From Phycisphaerales bacterium (GTDB taxonomy: Bacteria > Planctomycetota > Phycisphaerae > Phycisphaerales > SM1A02): a stretch of 64,000 nucleotides of DNA. The stretch lies in contig JAQWMQ010000019.1 of assembly GCA_029246705.1 (NCBI GenBank), positions 59,709 through 123,708 on the forward strand, read 5' to 3'. The notes below the pieces were generated by a model. It was not told the DNA's origin. It worked only from the letters and a program-made list of their open reading frames with translations, and searched no databases. The position numbers and the translations under genes are program-made. This document shows positions 8,423 through 16,868 of the stretch, in pieces (the stretch's first letter is position 1; every line of letters begins with the position of its first letter).

Positions 8423-9547
8423 ATGCCCACCACCTCCCCCATCTCGAGGACCCAGATGACCCACGACCACAGGATCCTGAACTTCTCCGCGGGACCGGCC
8501 ATCCTTCCCGAACCCGTCCTCAAGCAACTCCAGGAGGACATCTGGAACCTCAACGGATCCGGTGTCGGCGTCCTGGAACACAGCCACCGGGGCAAGGAGA
8601 TCGATGCGGTCTTCGAGGAGACCACCGAAGCCTGTCGCACCCTCGCCGGAATCACCGATTCCCACGAGGTGATGTTCCTGCAGAACGGCGCCTCGGGCCA
8701 GTTCGCCATGATCCCGATGAACTTCCTCCCCCCCGCCAGGACCGCCGACTACGTGATCACCGGCACCTGGGCGAAGAAGGCATTCGAGGAAGGCGGTCGA
8801 CTCGGCCAGGTGCATTGTGCATTCGATGGTTCGGAGACGCTGTTCAATCGGGTTCCCGGTGATGACGAGATCTCGCTCTCGAGTGATCCGGCCTACATGC
8901 ATTACTGCTCGAACAACACCATCTACGGGACCCGATTCGAAACGATGCCCAAGGTCGACTGCCCGAGCGTCGTCGACATGAGTTCCGAGATGTTCTCGCG
9001 CCCCTGGGACTACACCGGGCACGACCTGGTGTACGCAGGCGCGCAGAAGAACCTTGCTCCGGCTGGCGTGGTTCTGGTGCTTGCATCGAAGGCGCTCCTG
9101 GATACGGCAAGAAAGGATGTCCCGAACATCCTCTCGTATCCGATCCATGCCAAGAACGATTCGAGATACCACACCCCCCCGGTCTTCCCGATTCACACCA
9201 TGGGACTGGTATTCAAGTGGATTCTCGCCGAAGGCGGCCTGGAAGAGATGGCGCGCCGAAACGAAGCCAAGGCAAGCCTGATCTACGATGCCATCGACAA
9301 CTCAGGCGGGTTCTACATCCCCCACAGCGACAAGAACTGTCGATCGGTGATGAACCTCAGTTTCAAGACCAACTCGCCCGACCTCGACAAGAAGTTCCTC
9401 GAGGAGGCGACGGCGAACGAGATGAGCGGACTCAAGGGCCACCGTTCGATCGGTGGCATGAGGGCTTCGATCTACAATGCTTTCCCCGAGGAAGGCTGCC
9501 GACGGCTGGTCGAATTCATGAACGAATTCGCCCGAACCAACGGTTGA
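8423..9547 (+). CDS. serC: Phosphoserine aminotransferase
   Basis: 374 residues from ATG 8423; an internal ATG at 8456 (MTHDHRILNFSAGPA) matches the usual family N-terminus and could be the true start. It converts 3-phosphohydroxypyruvate plus glutamate to phosphoserine with PLP. Family features: NFSAGPA at the N-terminus, EHSHRGKEI, GSVGVLE-like turn, and the PLP lysine in YAGAQKN (Lys209 of the long form). Further down, KGHRSIGGMRASIYNAF is the conserved C-terminal substrate motif. It is the last gene of the operon; its stop codon abuts the stop of the convergent gene with no spacer (TGATCA). Confidence 0.95.
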   Translation: MPTTSPISRTQMTHDHRILNFSAGPAILPEPVLKQLQEDIWNLNGSGVGVLEHSHRGKEIDAVFEETTEACRTLAGITDSHEVMFLQNGASGQFAMIPMNFLPPARTADYVITGTWAKKAFEEGGRLGQVHCAFDGSETLFNRVPGDDEISLSSDPAYMHYCSNNTIYGTRFETMPKVDCPSVVDMSSEMFSRPWDYTGHDLVYAGAQKNLAPAGVVLVLASKALLDTARKDVPNILSYPIHAKNDSRYHTPPVFPIHTMGLVFKWILAEGGLEEMARRNEAKASLIYDAIDNSGGFYIPHSDKNCRSVMNLSFKTNSPDLDKKFLEEATANEMSGLKGHRSIGGMRASIYNAFPEEGCRRLVEFMNEFARTNG

Positions 9548-10708
9548 TCAGTCATCCGCCTGCTCGCGGCTTTCTTCCTTCTCGACCGATTCAAGCTCCT
9601 GCTTGGCGTATCCCGCCCCGGCAGTCTTGCTGAGGTGGTCGAGGATCAGCTTGAAGGCAGTGGACAATTCGTCCCGCTGACCGGCGGAGAGCCCGGGGAT
9701 GCGGCGAGCGGTGACGATCTGCGTCAAGGCGGCACGCGCCTCGGAGATCGACATGCCGCTGATCATCTGCTTGCTGAAGGATGGCATGTCCTCCGCGGTG
9801 GGCGCACCCGTGGCACCTGATGCCGAGCCGGGCTTCGTTCCAGTCGCACTCATCGAACGCAGGCGTCCCATGGCGGTCGCATACTGGTCATCGAGATTCG
9901 CTCGTGATGCCGATTCGATCTCGGTCATGGTCCGGGCACGCATGATGTGAACCAGGGCCGACTGCAGCTCTGCACGATCCATGGCCATGATCTGGTCACC
10001 GGTGAATCTGGCGGGCGGGGTCCGCGAAGTTCCGGGGATGCCACCACGCAATGATCCGATCGCATTGGAGGCGACGGATGGCGACTTGCCGTCGTGGCCG
10101 CTGCCCTGGCCCGAGACCCGCTGATACACGACACCGACCATGCGAATGCCCTCGTTGACACCCGGCATGTCTATGAACACGTCGCAGGTCATCGTGTCTT
10201 TTCCGGGAAAGCGGAAGACCTGTCGGTACGAGATCATCTGGCCCACATTTTCGTCGTACTCCTCGCCATGGAGGGTCATCGCCGCGGTCTTGTCGTTCCA
10301 GGTGCCTCGAAGATCGATGTAGTAGTGACCAAGGGAATCGACACCGAGGAGGAAGTAGCCCGGACTGATCTTTCGAGAGTCGTACCCCATCAGCATCAGG
10401 TTCTCGAAGCCATCGGAGTCATCGGCCTTCGAATGCAGCTCGATGAAGCGGCCGCCCAGGATCTCGCGAATGGAGGTCTTCCCGGTGCCGTGCAGGGCCG
10501 GGGTTCCGGGCATGGTCATCTCCATGACGTAGCTCCACTCACCAGCGAGACGTCGGAGTCGGTCATGTTCCGGCAGGGGCTTGGTCGACTTCATCGCCGA
10601 GGACATCATGGCCCCGAGGCTGTTGGTCCGATCGCTTTCATGATCCTGGCCGAAGGCGATGGCGCAGGGCGCAAGAAGCAGAAGGGTAAAGCCGATTTTT
10701 CGCAACAT
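9548..10708 (-). CDS. Exported DUF1579 family protein
   Basis: 386 residues from ATG 10708, seven bases after AGGAG. A signal peptide is clear (MLRKIGFTLLLLAPCAIAFGQ, cleavage near AFG-Q). Residues of about 50-200 form a DUF1579 domain: LRRLAGEWSYVMEM, MGYDSRKISPGYFLLGVDSLG and RQVFRFPGKDTMTCDVFI are typical. The remaining 180 residues are low-complexity and then helical, with a repeated pattern around MTEIESASRANLDDQYATAMGRL. Function unknown; DUF1579 proteins are predicted lipocalin-like beta barrels. It stands alone, convergent with serC. Confidence 0.75.
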   Translation of the reverse strand: MLRKIGFTLLLLAPCAIAFGQDHESDRTNSLGAMMSSAMKSTKPLPEHDRLRRLAGEWSYVMEMTMPGTPALHGTGKTSIREILGGRFIELHSKADDSDGFENLMLMGYDSRKISPGYFLLGVDSLGHYYIDLRGTWNDKTAAMTLHGEEYDENVGQMISYRQVFRFPGKDTMTCDVFIDMPGVNEGIRMVGVVYQRVSGQGSGHDGKSPSVASNAIGSLRGGIPGTSRTPPARFTGDQIMAMDRAELQSALVHIMRARTMTEIESASRANLDDQYATAMGRLRSMSATGTKPGSASGATGAPTAEDMPSFSKQMISGMSISEARAALTQIVTARRIPGLSAGQRDELSTAFKLILDHLSKTAGAGYAKQELESVEKEESREQADD

Positions 10709-10770
10709 GAATGATCTCCTGGGTTCGGATGAGGATACTCGATTGACTCGACACCTAGCCACCCCCCCCG

Positions 10771-11628
10771 TCACGCACCAGCGAGAATCAGCCGACACGC
10801 CTCGAGGACTCCGGAGCGGTACCCATCCCCGAAAAGGTGCTGGTGATTGAGCAGGTGGTAAAGCCGGTAGACCGAGAGCCGAAGAGGCTCCAGCGCATCG
10901 CCACCGCCCTCCTGATAGCCAAGGAAACAGGCCCGGGGAAATCCACCAAACAGCTGCATCATGGCGATATCCGCCAGTGCGTCACCGACCGAGGGAGCGG
11001 GATCGACGACACCGACGCCACCCCCGGTGAGCGGGAGGGCGTTTCCAGACCAGAGATCACCATGGAGTAGTGACGGAGTGGGACGGCGAGGCAACACCGC
11101 CTCGAAGGCATCGAGGGTCTTCAGGACGAGCTCGAGGTCCGATCCGCAAAGTCCGCCGCCCGAGGCGATGGCCTCGACCAGGGGCCCATGACGCTGCTCG
11201 CGATTGAAGCGAGGCCAGTCCTCCATCCAGCGATTGCACTGGGGTGTCGTTCCAAGATGGTTGTCGCGCGTGAAACCGTAGCGGTCACCCGCAGGTGCCT
11301 GGTGGAGTGAAGCCAGCGTTCGTCCGAAAGCCGCCCAGTCGGGATCGCCACCAACCGGGAGTTCCTCCATCAGGAGTACCGCTGCCTGGTCCTCGACGTG
11401 CAAGACGTGCACCTCGGGAACCCGGACGGTGTTCGTCCCCCGAAGCGCCTCGAGGCCTTCCATCTCCTCCTCGAGAAGACCGGGGCGGGCGAACTTGGCG
11501 ACCAGCCGACGTCCATCGCCCGACTCCACCTGGAAGACATCACTGATCGATCCTCCGGAAAGCCGCCGCAGCGAGCGAACGGGTTCGCTCATGGCACGGG
11601 CGACCAGCTGCTCACGAACCGAGCTCAT
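10771..11628 (-). CDS. Fructosamine/ribulosamine 3-kinase family protein
   Basis: 285 residues, full length for the fructosamine-kinase family (aminoglycoside-phosphotransferase-like fold). Seen: the nucleotide-loop region RLSGGSISDVFQV (about 22-34), the Lys in LVAKFAR, the catalytic Brenner motif LLHGDLWSGN and the metal motif VVDPAPSVGDALADIAMM. Bacterial members phosphorylate ketosamines, preferably ribulosamine or erythrulosamine, on O3, which makes the adduct fall off a glycated protein. The start overlaps the stop of the phosphatase gene by four bases, so the two are translationally coupled and probably sequential in one repair pathway. Confidence 0.88.
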   Translation of the reverse strand: MSSVREQLVARAMSEPVRSLRRLSGGSISDVFQVESGDGRRLVAKFARPGLLEEEMEGLEALRGTNTVRVPEVHVLHVEDQAAVLLMEELPVGGDPDWAAFGRTLASLHQAPAGDRYGFTRDNHLGTTPQCNRWMEDWPRFNREQRHGPLVEAIASGGGLCGSDLELVLKTLDAFEAVLPRRPTPSLLHGDLWSGNALPLTGGGVGVVDPAPSVGDALADIAMMQLFGGFPRACFLGYQEGGGDALEPLRLSVYRLYHLLNHQHLFGDGYRSGVLEACRLILAGA

Positions 11629-12107
11629 CGGGGTTTGCCGGCTCGCATGCGAACCAGCATGTGGTCGATCGCCTGGTCGATCAGGTCGTACATCAGTTGA
11701 AAGCCGTCCTCACCACCGTAGTAGGGGTCGGGCACCTCCTGGTGAGACGCACCCGGGTGGTAGGCCATGAGTTCACGGATCTTCGAGGGCGAACACCCCA
11801 TGTGCTCGAGGTTGGCTGCATTCTCGGAGTCCATGCACACCAGCAGGTCGAAGTCCTCAAAGTCACGCTGGGTGACCTTGCGCGCACGCGAGACCAGCTT
11901 CACGCCCTGCTCATGCGCCATGCGCTCGGAACGATGATCGGGCGGATCACCGGCGTGCCACCCGCCGGTTCCCGCGGAATCCACTTCATATGCATCAAGG
12001 ATGCCCCGTGAGCGCAGTTTGTGAAGGAAGACACCTTCTGCCATCGGACTTCGACAGATATTCCCCATGCAGATGAATAGAATGCTTCGGGCGGATCGTT
12101 CAGGCAT
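11625..12107 (-). CDS. Low-molecular-weight phosphatase (LMW-PTP family)
   Basis: 160 residues from ATG 12107 (the upstream frame to 12149 lacks homology). The active-site loop CMGNICRSP gives Cys13-x5-Arg19, and the general acid Asp is in VPDPYYGG near residue 124, so the enzyme should be active. Family members dephosphorylate phosphotyrosine, but human LMW-PTP-A also removes phosphate from protein-bound ribulosamine 5-phosphate. Coupling to a fructosamine-kinase gene makes the second activity the more attractive guess here. A role reversing tyrosine phosphorylation remains possible. Confidence 0.9.
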   Translation of the reverse strand: MPERSARSILFICMGNICRSPMAEGVFLHKLRSRGILDAYEVDSAGTGGWHAGDPPDHRSERMAHEQGVKLVSRARKVTQRDFEDFDLLVCMDSENAANLEHMGCSPSKIRELMAYHPGASHQEVPDPYYGGEDGFQLMYDLIDQAIDHMLVRMRAGKPR

Positions 12108-12160
12108 GTGCGTGCACTCCGGACTGCAGCGTACCCGGAATGGAATCAAGGAGAAACACC

Positions 12161-12520
12161 ATGTTCACTTCACACTACGGTGGCGTCGGATCACTCGAGT
12201 CCATGCGTGCGGCCAGCGAAGCCGGCACCAAGGCCAGTCGAGCCACGAACGAAACGATGCAGATTCGCAGGGAACTGAATCGACTGCTGATGATCAACGA
12301 AGCGCTCTGGGAGATCATTCGGGACCGCGAGGGACTCAAGGACGATGATCTGATTCGCAAGATCGATGAAATCGACCTTCGGGACGGGGTCCTCAACGGC
12401 CGTCGCGCCAAGCAGACCCCGCAGGACTGTTCGAACTGCGGGCGCACCCTCCCCAAGCGACAGCCGGTGTGCATCTATTGCGGCACTGATGCCGAAAACA
12501 GGGACCCCTTCGGGACCTGA
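12161..12520 (+). CDS. Small zinc-ribbon protein of unknown function
   Basis: 119 residues from ATG 12161, preceded by AAGGAGAAACACC, an excellent ribosome site; the frame upstream from 12140 is non-coding. Residues 20-85 are a charged helical region (RRELNRLLMINEALWEIIRDREGL), and the C-terminus holds a CxxC-x10-CxxC zinc ribbon (CSNCGRTLPKRQPVCIYCG). It could be a nucleic-acid or protein-binding adaptor. It sits just upstream of the tmRNA gene but the tmRNA probably has its own promoter. Confidence 0.7.
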   Translation: MFTSHYGGVGSLESMRAASEAGTKASRATNETMQIRRELNRLLMINEALWEIIRDREGLKDDDLIRKIDEIDLRDGVLNGRRAKQTPQDCSNCGRTLPKRQPVCIYCGTDAENRDPFGT

Positions 12521-12524
12521 GCGG

Positions 12525-12532
12525 TATAGAAT
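12525..12532 (+). promoter_or_regulatory. Candidate -10 element for tmRNA
   Basis: TATAGAAT lies 43 bases before the mature tmRNA 5' end and just after the stop of the zinc-ribbon gene. No good -35 is visible. A 5' leader of this size would be removed by RNase P. The leader itself contains a 7-bp hairpin at 12543-12559. Tentative. Confidence 0.35.
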
Positions 12533-12574
12533 GATCTCGCGACCCGGATTCGATCCGGGCATTCTTTGACAACA

Positions 12575-12924
12575 GGGGCCGATTGGCATCGATCGGACGG
12601 ATCGGTGTTGTCGTTGCGTGTCGTGGAGCATCCCGGCCACGTAAAAAGGATGCAAAATTTTAACTGCCAACACGCAGTACGCTCTCGCGGCTTAAGTGCC
12701 CGCGACCGCTGGTCACCCGACGCCTGATGAGGTGACCAGTGGAATGACTATCAGGCTGGTTCCAAAGGGCTGGCATACTTCGGCGGAACGAGAAACTTGT
12801 ATGCCATGGTCTTGAGAAGGGTTGTCACCTGCCTCCCTCCTGACCGAGATTAAAGTGGTGACTACACACGTAGACGCGGCTTCAGCGCCGTTCCGACACG
12901 GGGGTTCGAATCCCCCCGGCTCCA
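12575..12924 (+). ncRNA. ssrA: tmRNA (transfer-messenger RNA)
   Basis: About 350 bases. The 5' end GGGGCCGATTGGCATCGAT and the 3' end with T-loop GGGTTCGAATCCCC then CGGCTCCA pair as a seven-base-pair acceptor stem (one G-U) and give the Ala-tRNA-like domain. The mRNA-like part follows the conserved CGTAAAAA region: the resume codon GCC at 12666 begins an open frame of nine codons ending at TAA 12693-12695, encoding ANTQYALAA, the expected proteolysis tag ending ALAA. The CCA tail is not fully encoded. The gene rescues stalled ribosomes with SmpB, which is not in this window. A strong terminator follows. Confidence 0.97.
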
Positions 12925-12927
12925 TTG

Positions 12928-12972
12928 AAGAAGCCCCGCACTGCCTGAGGCAGAGCGGGGCTTCTTGTTTTT
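12928..12972 (+). terminator. Rho-independent terminator of tmRNA
   Basis: A perfect 12-bp stem (12928-12939 with 12955-12966) encloses a second small stem (CTGCC/GGCAG) and is followed by GTTTTT. It starts three bases after the end of the tmRNA. On the minus strand it may also shield the convergent methyltransferase-like gene. Confidence 0.92.
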
Positions 12973-12987
12973 GCTCTGCCAGTGGTG

Positions 12988-13728
12988 TCAGGAAGACTGC
13001 GTGCCCGACCGGCCAGCCTTGCGGATCCTGATCAGGTCGTTGAACTCGGTGAACTCGCCTTCAACCCACTGGGCGGGAACGAAATCGACCTGATGACCGT
13101 CGGAACGAAGGGCTTCCATGACCGGCTCGACGAATTCCTGGCGTCGGGGAGGTCCGGTCACCGCGAAGGACGGGAACATGCGGACTTCCGAGGCAACCCG
13201 CACCAGCTCGCGAACCGCCTCGAGGTGGAAGTCGAGCCCGAGCTGGTCGTTGGACATGAGTCCCCCGCGCTCGACCGAGGCATAGACGAAGAGGAAGTTC
13301 CCGCTCAACGCGAGATCGAAGCTGTCGTCCTCGAAGGGCAGCTCCGGAAGCGAACCGAACACATAGCGCTCGGGATGCTCGCCGAAAGCAGAGATGAAGC
13401 TGTTCAGAGCCTCGAGCTTCAGACGCTTGAACTCGTCGGCCTTCTCCTGGTCCCAGGCGGTACCGGGATCCTGCTGCCATTGCTCCATGGTCTCGACGAT
13501 TTCCTTGCGGCCTTGCGCGGCGAGAACATCGATCGACATGTCGTACTGGGGATCGACGGCAAGGATGTCAAGATCCCGCTTGATGCCCTCGGCAACCAGT
13601 GCATCGGGTCCACCCGGACAGTCGAGGATCCTGAGGCCGGACAGGTCGGTGTCCTTGAGCGCGAACATACCCAGGCACTCGTCCCAGGTACGCCCGAAAA
13701 ACACGGCGTGATCGAGTTTGAATGACAT
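12988..13728 (-). CDS. SAM-dependent methyltransferase-like protein
   Basis: 246 residues from ATG 13728. A class I methyltransferase pattern is visible: motif I LRILDCPGGPDAL (about 31-43), an acidic motif II end (ILAVDPQYD) and a post-core segment LPFEDDSFDLALSGNFLF. The glycine motif is unusual (DCPGG instead of DxGxG). No target specificity can be read. The neighbouring terminator and tmRNA are convergent. It diverges from the cytochrome gene across a region carrying an 11-bp-spaced repeat array, so the two may share an operator. Confidence 0.7.
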   Translation of the reverse strand: MSFKLDHAVFFGRTWDECLGMFALKDTDLSGLRILDCPGGPDALVAEGIKRDLDILAVDPQYDMSIDVLAAQGRKEIVETMEQWQQDPGTAWDQEKADEFKRLKLEALNSFISAFGEHPERYVFGSLPELPFEDDSFDLALSGNFLFVYASVERGGLMSNDQLGLDFHLEAVRELVRVASEVRMFPSFAVTGPPRRQEFVEPVMEALRSDGHQVDFVPAQWVEGEFTEFNDLIRIRKAGRSGTQSS

Positions 13729-13780
13729 GCCACCAGCGTACCGGAATTCATGAAAAGTGGCCGTTATGGCTCGAGACGCC

Positions 13781-13811
13781 GGTTGAACCGTGGTTGAACC
13801 GTGGTTGAACC
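13781..13811. promoter_or_regulatory. Triple GGTTGAACC direct repeat, putative operator array
   Basis: Three exact copies of GGTTGAACC at 13781, 13792 and 13803, with identical GT spacers, give an 11-bp period, close to one helical turn. Each unit is itself a GGTT-n-AACC dyad. The array lies in the 229-base region between the divergent methyltransferase-like gene (start 13728) and the cytochrome gene (start 13958). It fits a cooperative binding site for a transcription factor. The protein is unknown. Confidence 0.6.
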
Positions 13812-13957
13812 CGCCACAATCAGGAGTGAGCGGCTGTTTGCAGGAATCTGAACAACTCGAGGGATCAATGGGGCCGCCGCGTCGTAGGGTATTTGTGACC
13901 GGGGTCGCGACAGCGATCACGGGGGGACCGTCGACCAGGGGCGCTGGAGACAGCTCA

Positions 13958-16759
13958 ATGACAATTGAAGATCACGACCAGACTCGCAGGACCCTGCGAA
14001 AGGCTGTCGCTTCCAAGGGCGCGCCGGCCGTTGCCTGCCTGCTGGCATCGGCCATGGCATGCGCACAGACCCCGGACTACCAGGGGCAGGTGTGCCTCAT
14101 CGAAGAAGATCTGGTTCGGTTCACCCTTGAAACCGGGGACGATGCGATCAACGTCCTGCTCTACCCCGACCCTCCGGGTGGCGGTTGGTACATGGATCGC
14201 ATCGAGCCGGGTCGGTTCGTTCGAGACATGAGCATTCCAGACGCCATGACGGAATCGATCCGTTTCAGCCTGATCATCCAGAACCCCGCACAGTATGCGT
14301 ACCCGGACCACGTGGTACATCTGGATGCAGGTTGCGTCACGTTCCATCGAGACGACGTCATGCCTCCGCCTCCGCGCGGGTTCGACCATGAATTCATCCA
14401 CGAAGGCGATGACCTGCTCATCACGTTCGAGTCCTTCCCGGGAGACGGCCAGATCCCCCCCACCAGCGAGGTCGATCTGCGCTACCGGGTCGGTGGAGGC
14501 GAACTGATCACGCTTGCCATGAGCCCCGAAGACCAGGACCGGTTTCGAGCGGAAGTTCCCGACGTGCCTGCAGGGGCGAACGTGCAGTACTGGTTCGCCC
14601 AGAAGGTTGGAGAACAAGCGGTCGACAGCTGCCTGTTTGCAAGGACGGCTGGGACGACCGAAGAGGTCGACCCCGTCTTCCCGCTGACGGCGAGGACTGC
14701 AGGCCGGTTCCGAGACCGACATCCCAACGAATGGCGGTTCGACCACTACGTGGAGAACTACGCAGGCGGAAAGTTCTTCGAGATCGTGCTCACCGATCAT
14801 GGCAACAGCCTGGACGTCAAGGTCGTGGCCGACGAGACCAGCGGACCGGAACGCGTCGACTTCAAGTACTACATCCAGAGCAATCCGGGCGAGATGTGCG
14901 ACCGTCCACTGACCGCCTTCAACCTGGTCATGGAACGTGACCCGGTGCAGGGGCACGTGTTCCGGCAGCAGATTCCGGACATCACCCCGGGGCAGATCAT
15001 CGAATTCGACTTCACGCACATCGGCGTGCCGAACCCGGAAGGTGGGACCTTCCAGTACTACACCGAATACTTCTACTACCACTCGGGAACCGGTCGGTTC
15101 GGAACCGCACAAAGCAATCCTCGCGCGACGGCCGCCGGGGACGCATCGATCGAGACGGTCAGCGCGCCGCGATTCGCCTTTGCGCAACATGCCAACAACC
15201 TCTCCGCCGAAGAGCTCGGACGATTCATGGAAGGCAAGGTTCGTTTCGAGACCGACCACCGTGACGGTCTGGTCAAGAACTTCCCCACCACCTTCGACTG
15301 CTGCTCGGGTCCGATCGGCTATGTGCTCGACCCGAGCCCGCATGCACGCATCGATGAACTGGGACCGAAGTTCAATGCTGCAAGCTGCATCGCCTGCCAC
15401 ATGATGGACGGGCGAGGCGCGACCCCCACCGGGGAAGAAGTCAGCTTGAGCTCACTGGTCATGCAGTTCTCCCTCGGAAGTGATGAAGTCGATGGAAGCC
15501 CGGTCCCCCACCCCTTCTACGGGAGGCAGTTCGATACCGACGCCCGACCCGGAACCGAGCCAGAAGGCCGATTGACCGTCGAGTACGAGTTCATCACGGG
15601 GAGCTTCGATGACGGAACACCCTATGAACTCAGGAGACCGAGCTACATCTTCCACGAGACGTCCTTCGGTTCCCCGGGAACCAACCTGCCCGATGCCGGG
15701 GGCACCCGGGGCTACCAGGGTGTCGTTCAGTCATCACCGCGTATCGCCCCCATGCTTGCCGGCGCGGGTCTTCTCGAGGCGGTCGACGAGGCTGCGATCC
15801 TCGCACTGGCGGACCCTTCCGACAATGATGGAAACGGCGTGTCCGGCCGGGCGAACTGGGTTCATGATCTCGTCACGGGCGAAAGCGCCCTCGGCCGTTT
15901 CGGCTGGAAGGCCAGTCAACCAGGGTTGCTGCAACAGACGGCCGTGGCCTACCAGCGTGACCTGGGTCTCAGTTCACCCTGGACACCGGGACATGACTGT
16001 GGTGTGGAGGATCCCGACTGTCCGGATGGACCGTCGACCGAACTCACGGCGAATGACGTCTCACTGGTCGCCGAATATGTCGGCGGACTCACCTTGCCAT
16101 CTCGCCGCAACCACGAGGATCCCGAGGCAATCATCGGCATGCAGCTCTTCAAGGAGGCCAATTGCCAGGCTTGCCATGTGCCGGAACTTCGAACCCGTGC
16201 GGATCATGAGATCAAGGCCTACAGGAACCAGCTCATCCAGCCGTTCACGGACCTCCTGCTTCACGACATGGGTCCCGAGCTTGCTGACGGGTTCGAGGAC
16301 TTTGCCGCAGACGGAAACGAATGGAGGACGCCCCCGCTCTGGGGAGCTGAGTTCGTCGGTCACGTATTGGGCACCCCGGATGAATGCACCGACCCCTACT
16401 CGGCTGAGCTGGCTCCGAACTACCTGCACGATGGACGTGCGCGAAGTCTCATGGAAGCGATACTCTGGCATGGCGGCGAAGCAGCTCAATCACGAGACAC
16501 CGTGCTTGCCATGAGCGCGGATGAGCGAGACGCGCTCCTGAAGTACGTTGCATATCCGTTCGCCGACCCATGGCTGGATCCGGGACAAGCAACACCCTGC
16601 ACCGGGGACATCTCCATGGATGGCCGGGTTGATGGCAGGGATCTGGTGCACCTGCTCGGTCAATGGGGCGGGCCTGGCACGGCGGACCTTGATTCGAATG
16701 GTGTCGTTGAAGGCGAGGACCTGACGATTCTGCTTGGGAATTGGGGTGCCTGTGACTGA
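13958..16759 (+). CDS. Secreted di-heme cytochrome (DHOR/DUF1111-like) with dockerin-like C-terminal tag
   Basis: 933 residues from ATG 13958 (GGAG eight bases upstream; the frame is open 168 bases further but without a site). A signal peptide ends near ACA-QT at about residue 35. Residues 40-430 are beta-rich and unrecognised. The C-terminal half resembles the di-heme thiol-oxidoreductase-like DUF1111 family, with heme motifs CIACH (477-481) and CQACH (736-740) and the family block EAILWHGGEAAQSRD. Residues of about 880-932 are two calcium-binding-like dockerin repeats (GDISMDGRVDGRDL, DLDSNGVVEGEDL), each ending LLGxWG. It probably acts outside the cytoplasm in electron transfer or peroxide/thiol chemistry; the substrate is unknown. 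Confidence 0.82.
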   Translation: MTIEDHDQTRRTLRKAVASKGAPAVACLLASAMACAQTPDYQGQVCLIEEDLVRFTLETGDDAINVLLYPDPPGGGWYMDRIEPGRFVRDMSIPDAMTESIRFSLIIQNPAQYAYPDHVVHLDAGCVTFHRDDVMPPPPRGFDHEFIHEGDDLLITFESFPGDGQIPPTSEVDLRYRVGGGELITLAMSPEDQDRFRAEVPDVPAGANVQYWFAQKVGEQAVDSCLFARTAGTTEEVDPVFPLTARTAGRFRDRHPNEWRFDHYVENYAGGKFFEIVLTDHGNSLDVKVVADETSGPERVDFKYYIQSNPGEMCDRPLTAFNLVMERDPVQGHVFRQQIPDITPGQIIEFDFTHIGVPNPEGGTFQYYTEYFYYHSGTGRFGTAQSNPRATAAGDASIETVSAPRFAFAQHANNLSAEELGRFMEGKVRFETDHRDGLVKNFPTTFDCCSGPIGYVLDPSPHARIDELGPKFNAASCIACHMMDGRGATPTGEEVSLSSLVMQFSLGSDEVDGSPVPHPFYGRQFDTDARPGTEPEGRLTVEYEFITGSFDDGTPYELRRPSYIFHETSFGSPGTNLPDAGGTRGYQGVVQSSPRIAPMLAGAGLLEAVDEAAILALADPSDNDGNGVSGRANWVHDLVTGESALGRFGWKASQPGLLQQTAVAYQRDLGLSSPWTPGHDCGVEDPDCPDGPSTELTANDVSLVAEYVGGLTLPSRRNHEDPEAIIGMQLFKEANCQACHVPELRTRADHEIKAYRNQLIQPFTDLLLHDMGPELADGFEDFAADGNEWRTPPLWGAEFVGHVLGTPDECTDPYSAELAPNYLHDGRARSLMEAILWHGGEAAQSRDTVLAMSADERDALLKYVAYPFADPWLDPGQATPCTGDISMDGRVDGRDLVHLLGQWGGPGTADLDSNGVVEGEDLTILLGNWGACD

Positions 16760-16868
16760 TCGACCTGCCCTGCCTTGTCCAATCCCGGCAATACCGGAAC
16801 CCTGCGAACGGGCTTTCAGGGCGGTACATGCCGATTCCAGTGTATTGGAGGGCTGTTCTCTTCCGAAA

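Noticed and set aside
12566..12571. TTGACA box just before the tmRNA
   Set aside because: It abuts the mature 5' end, so it cannot be its -35; no -10 lies 17 bases downstream in a useful place.
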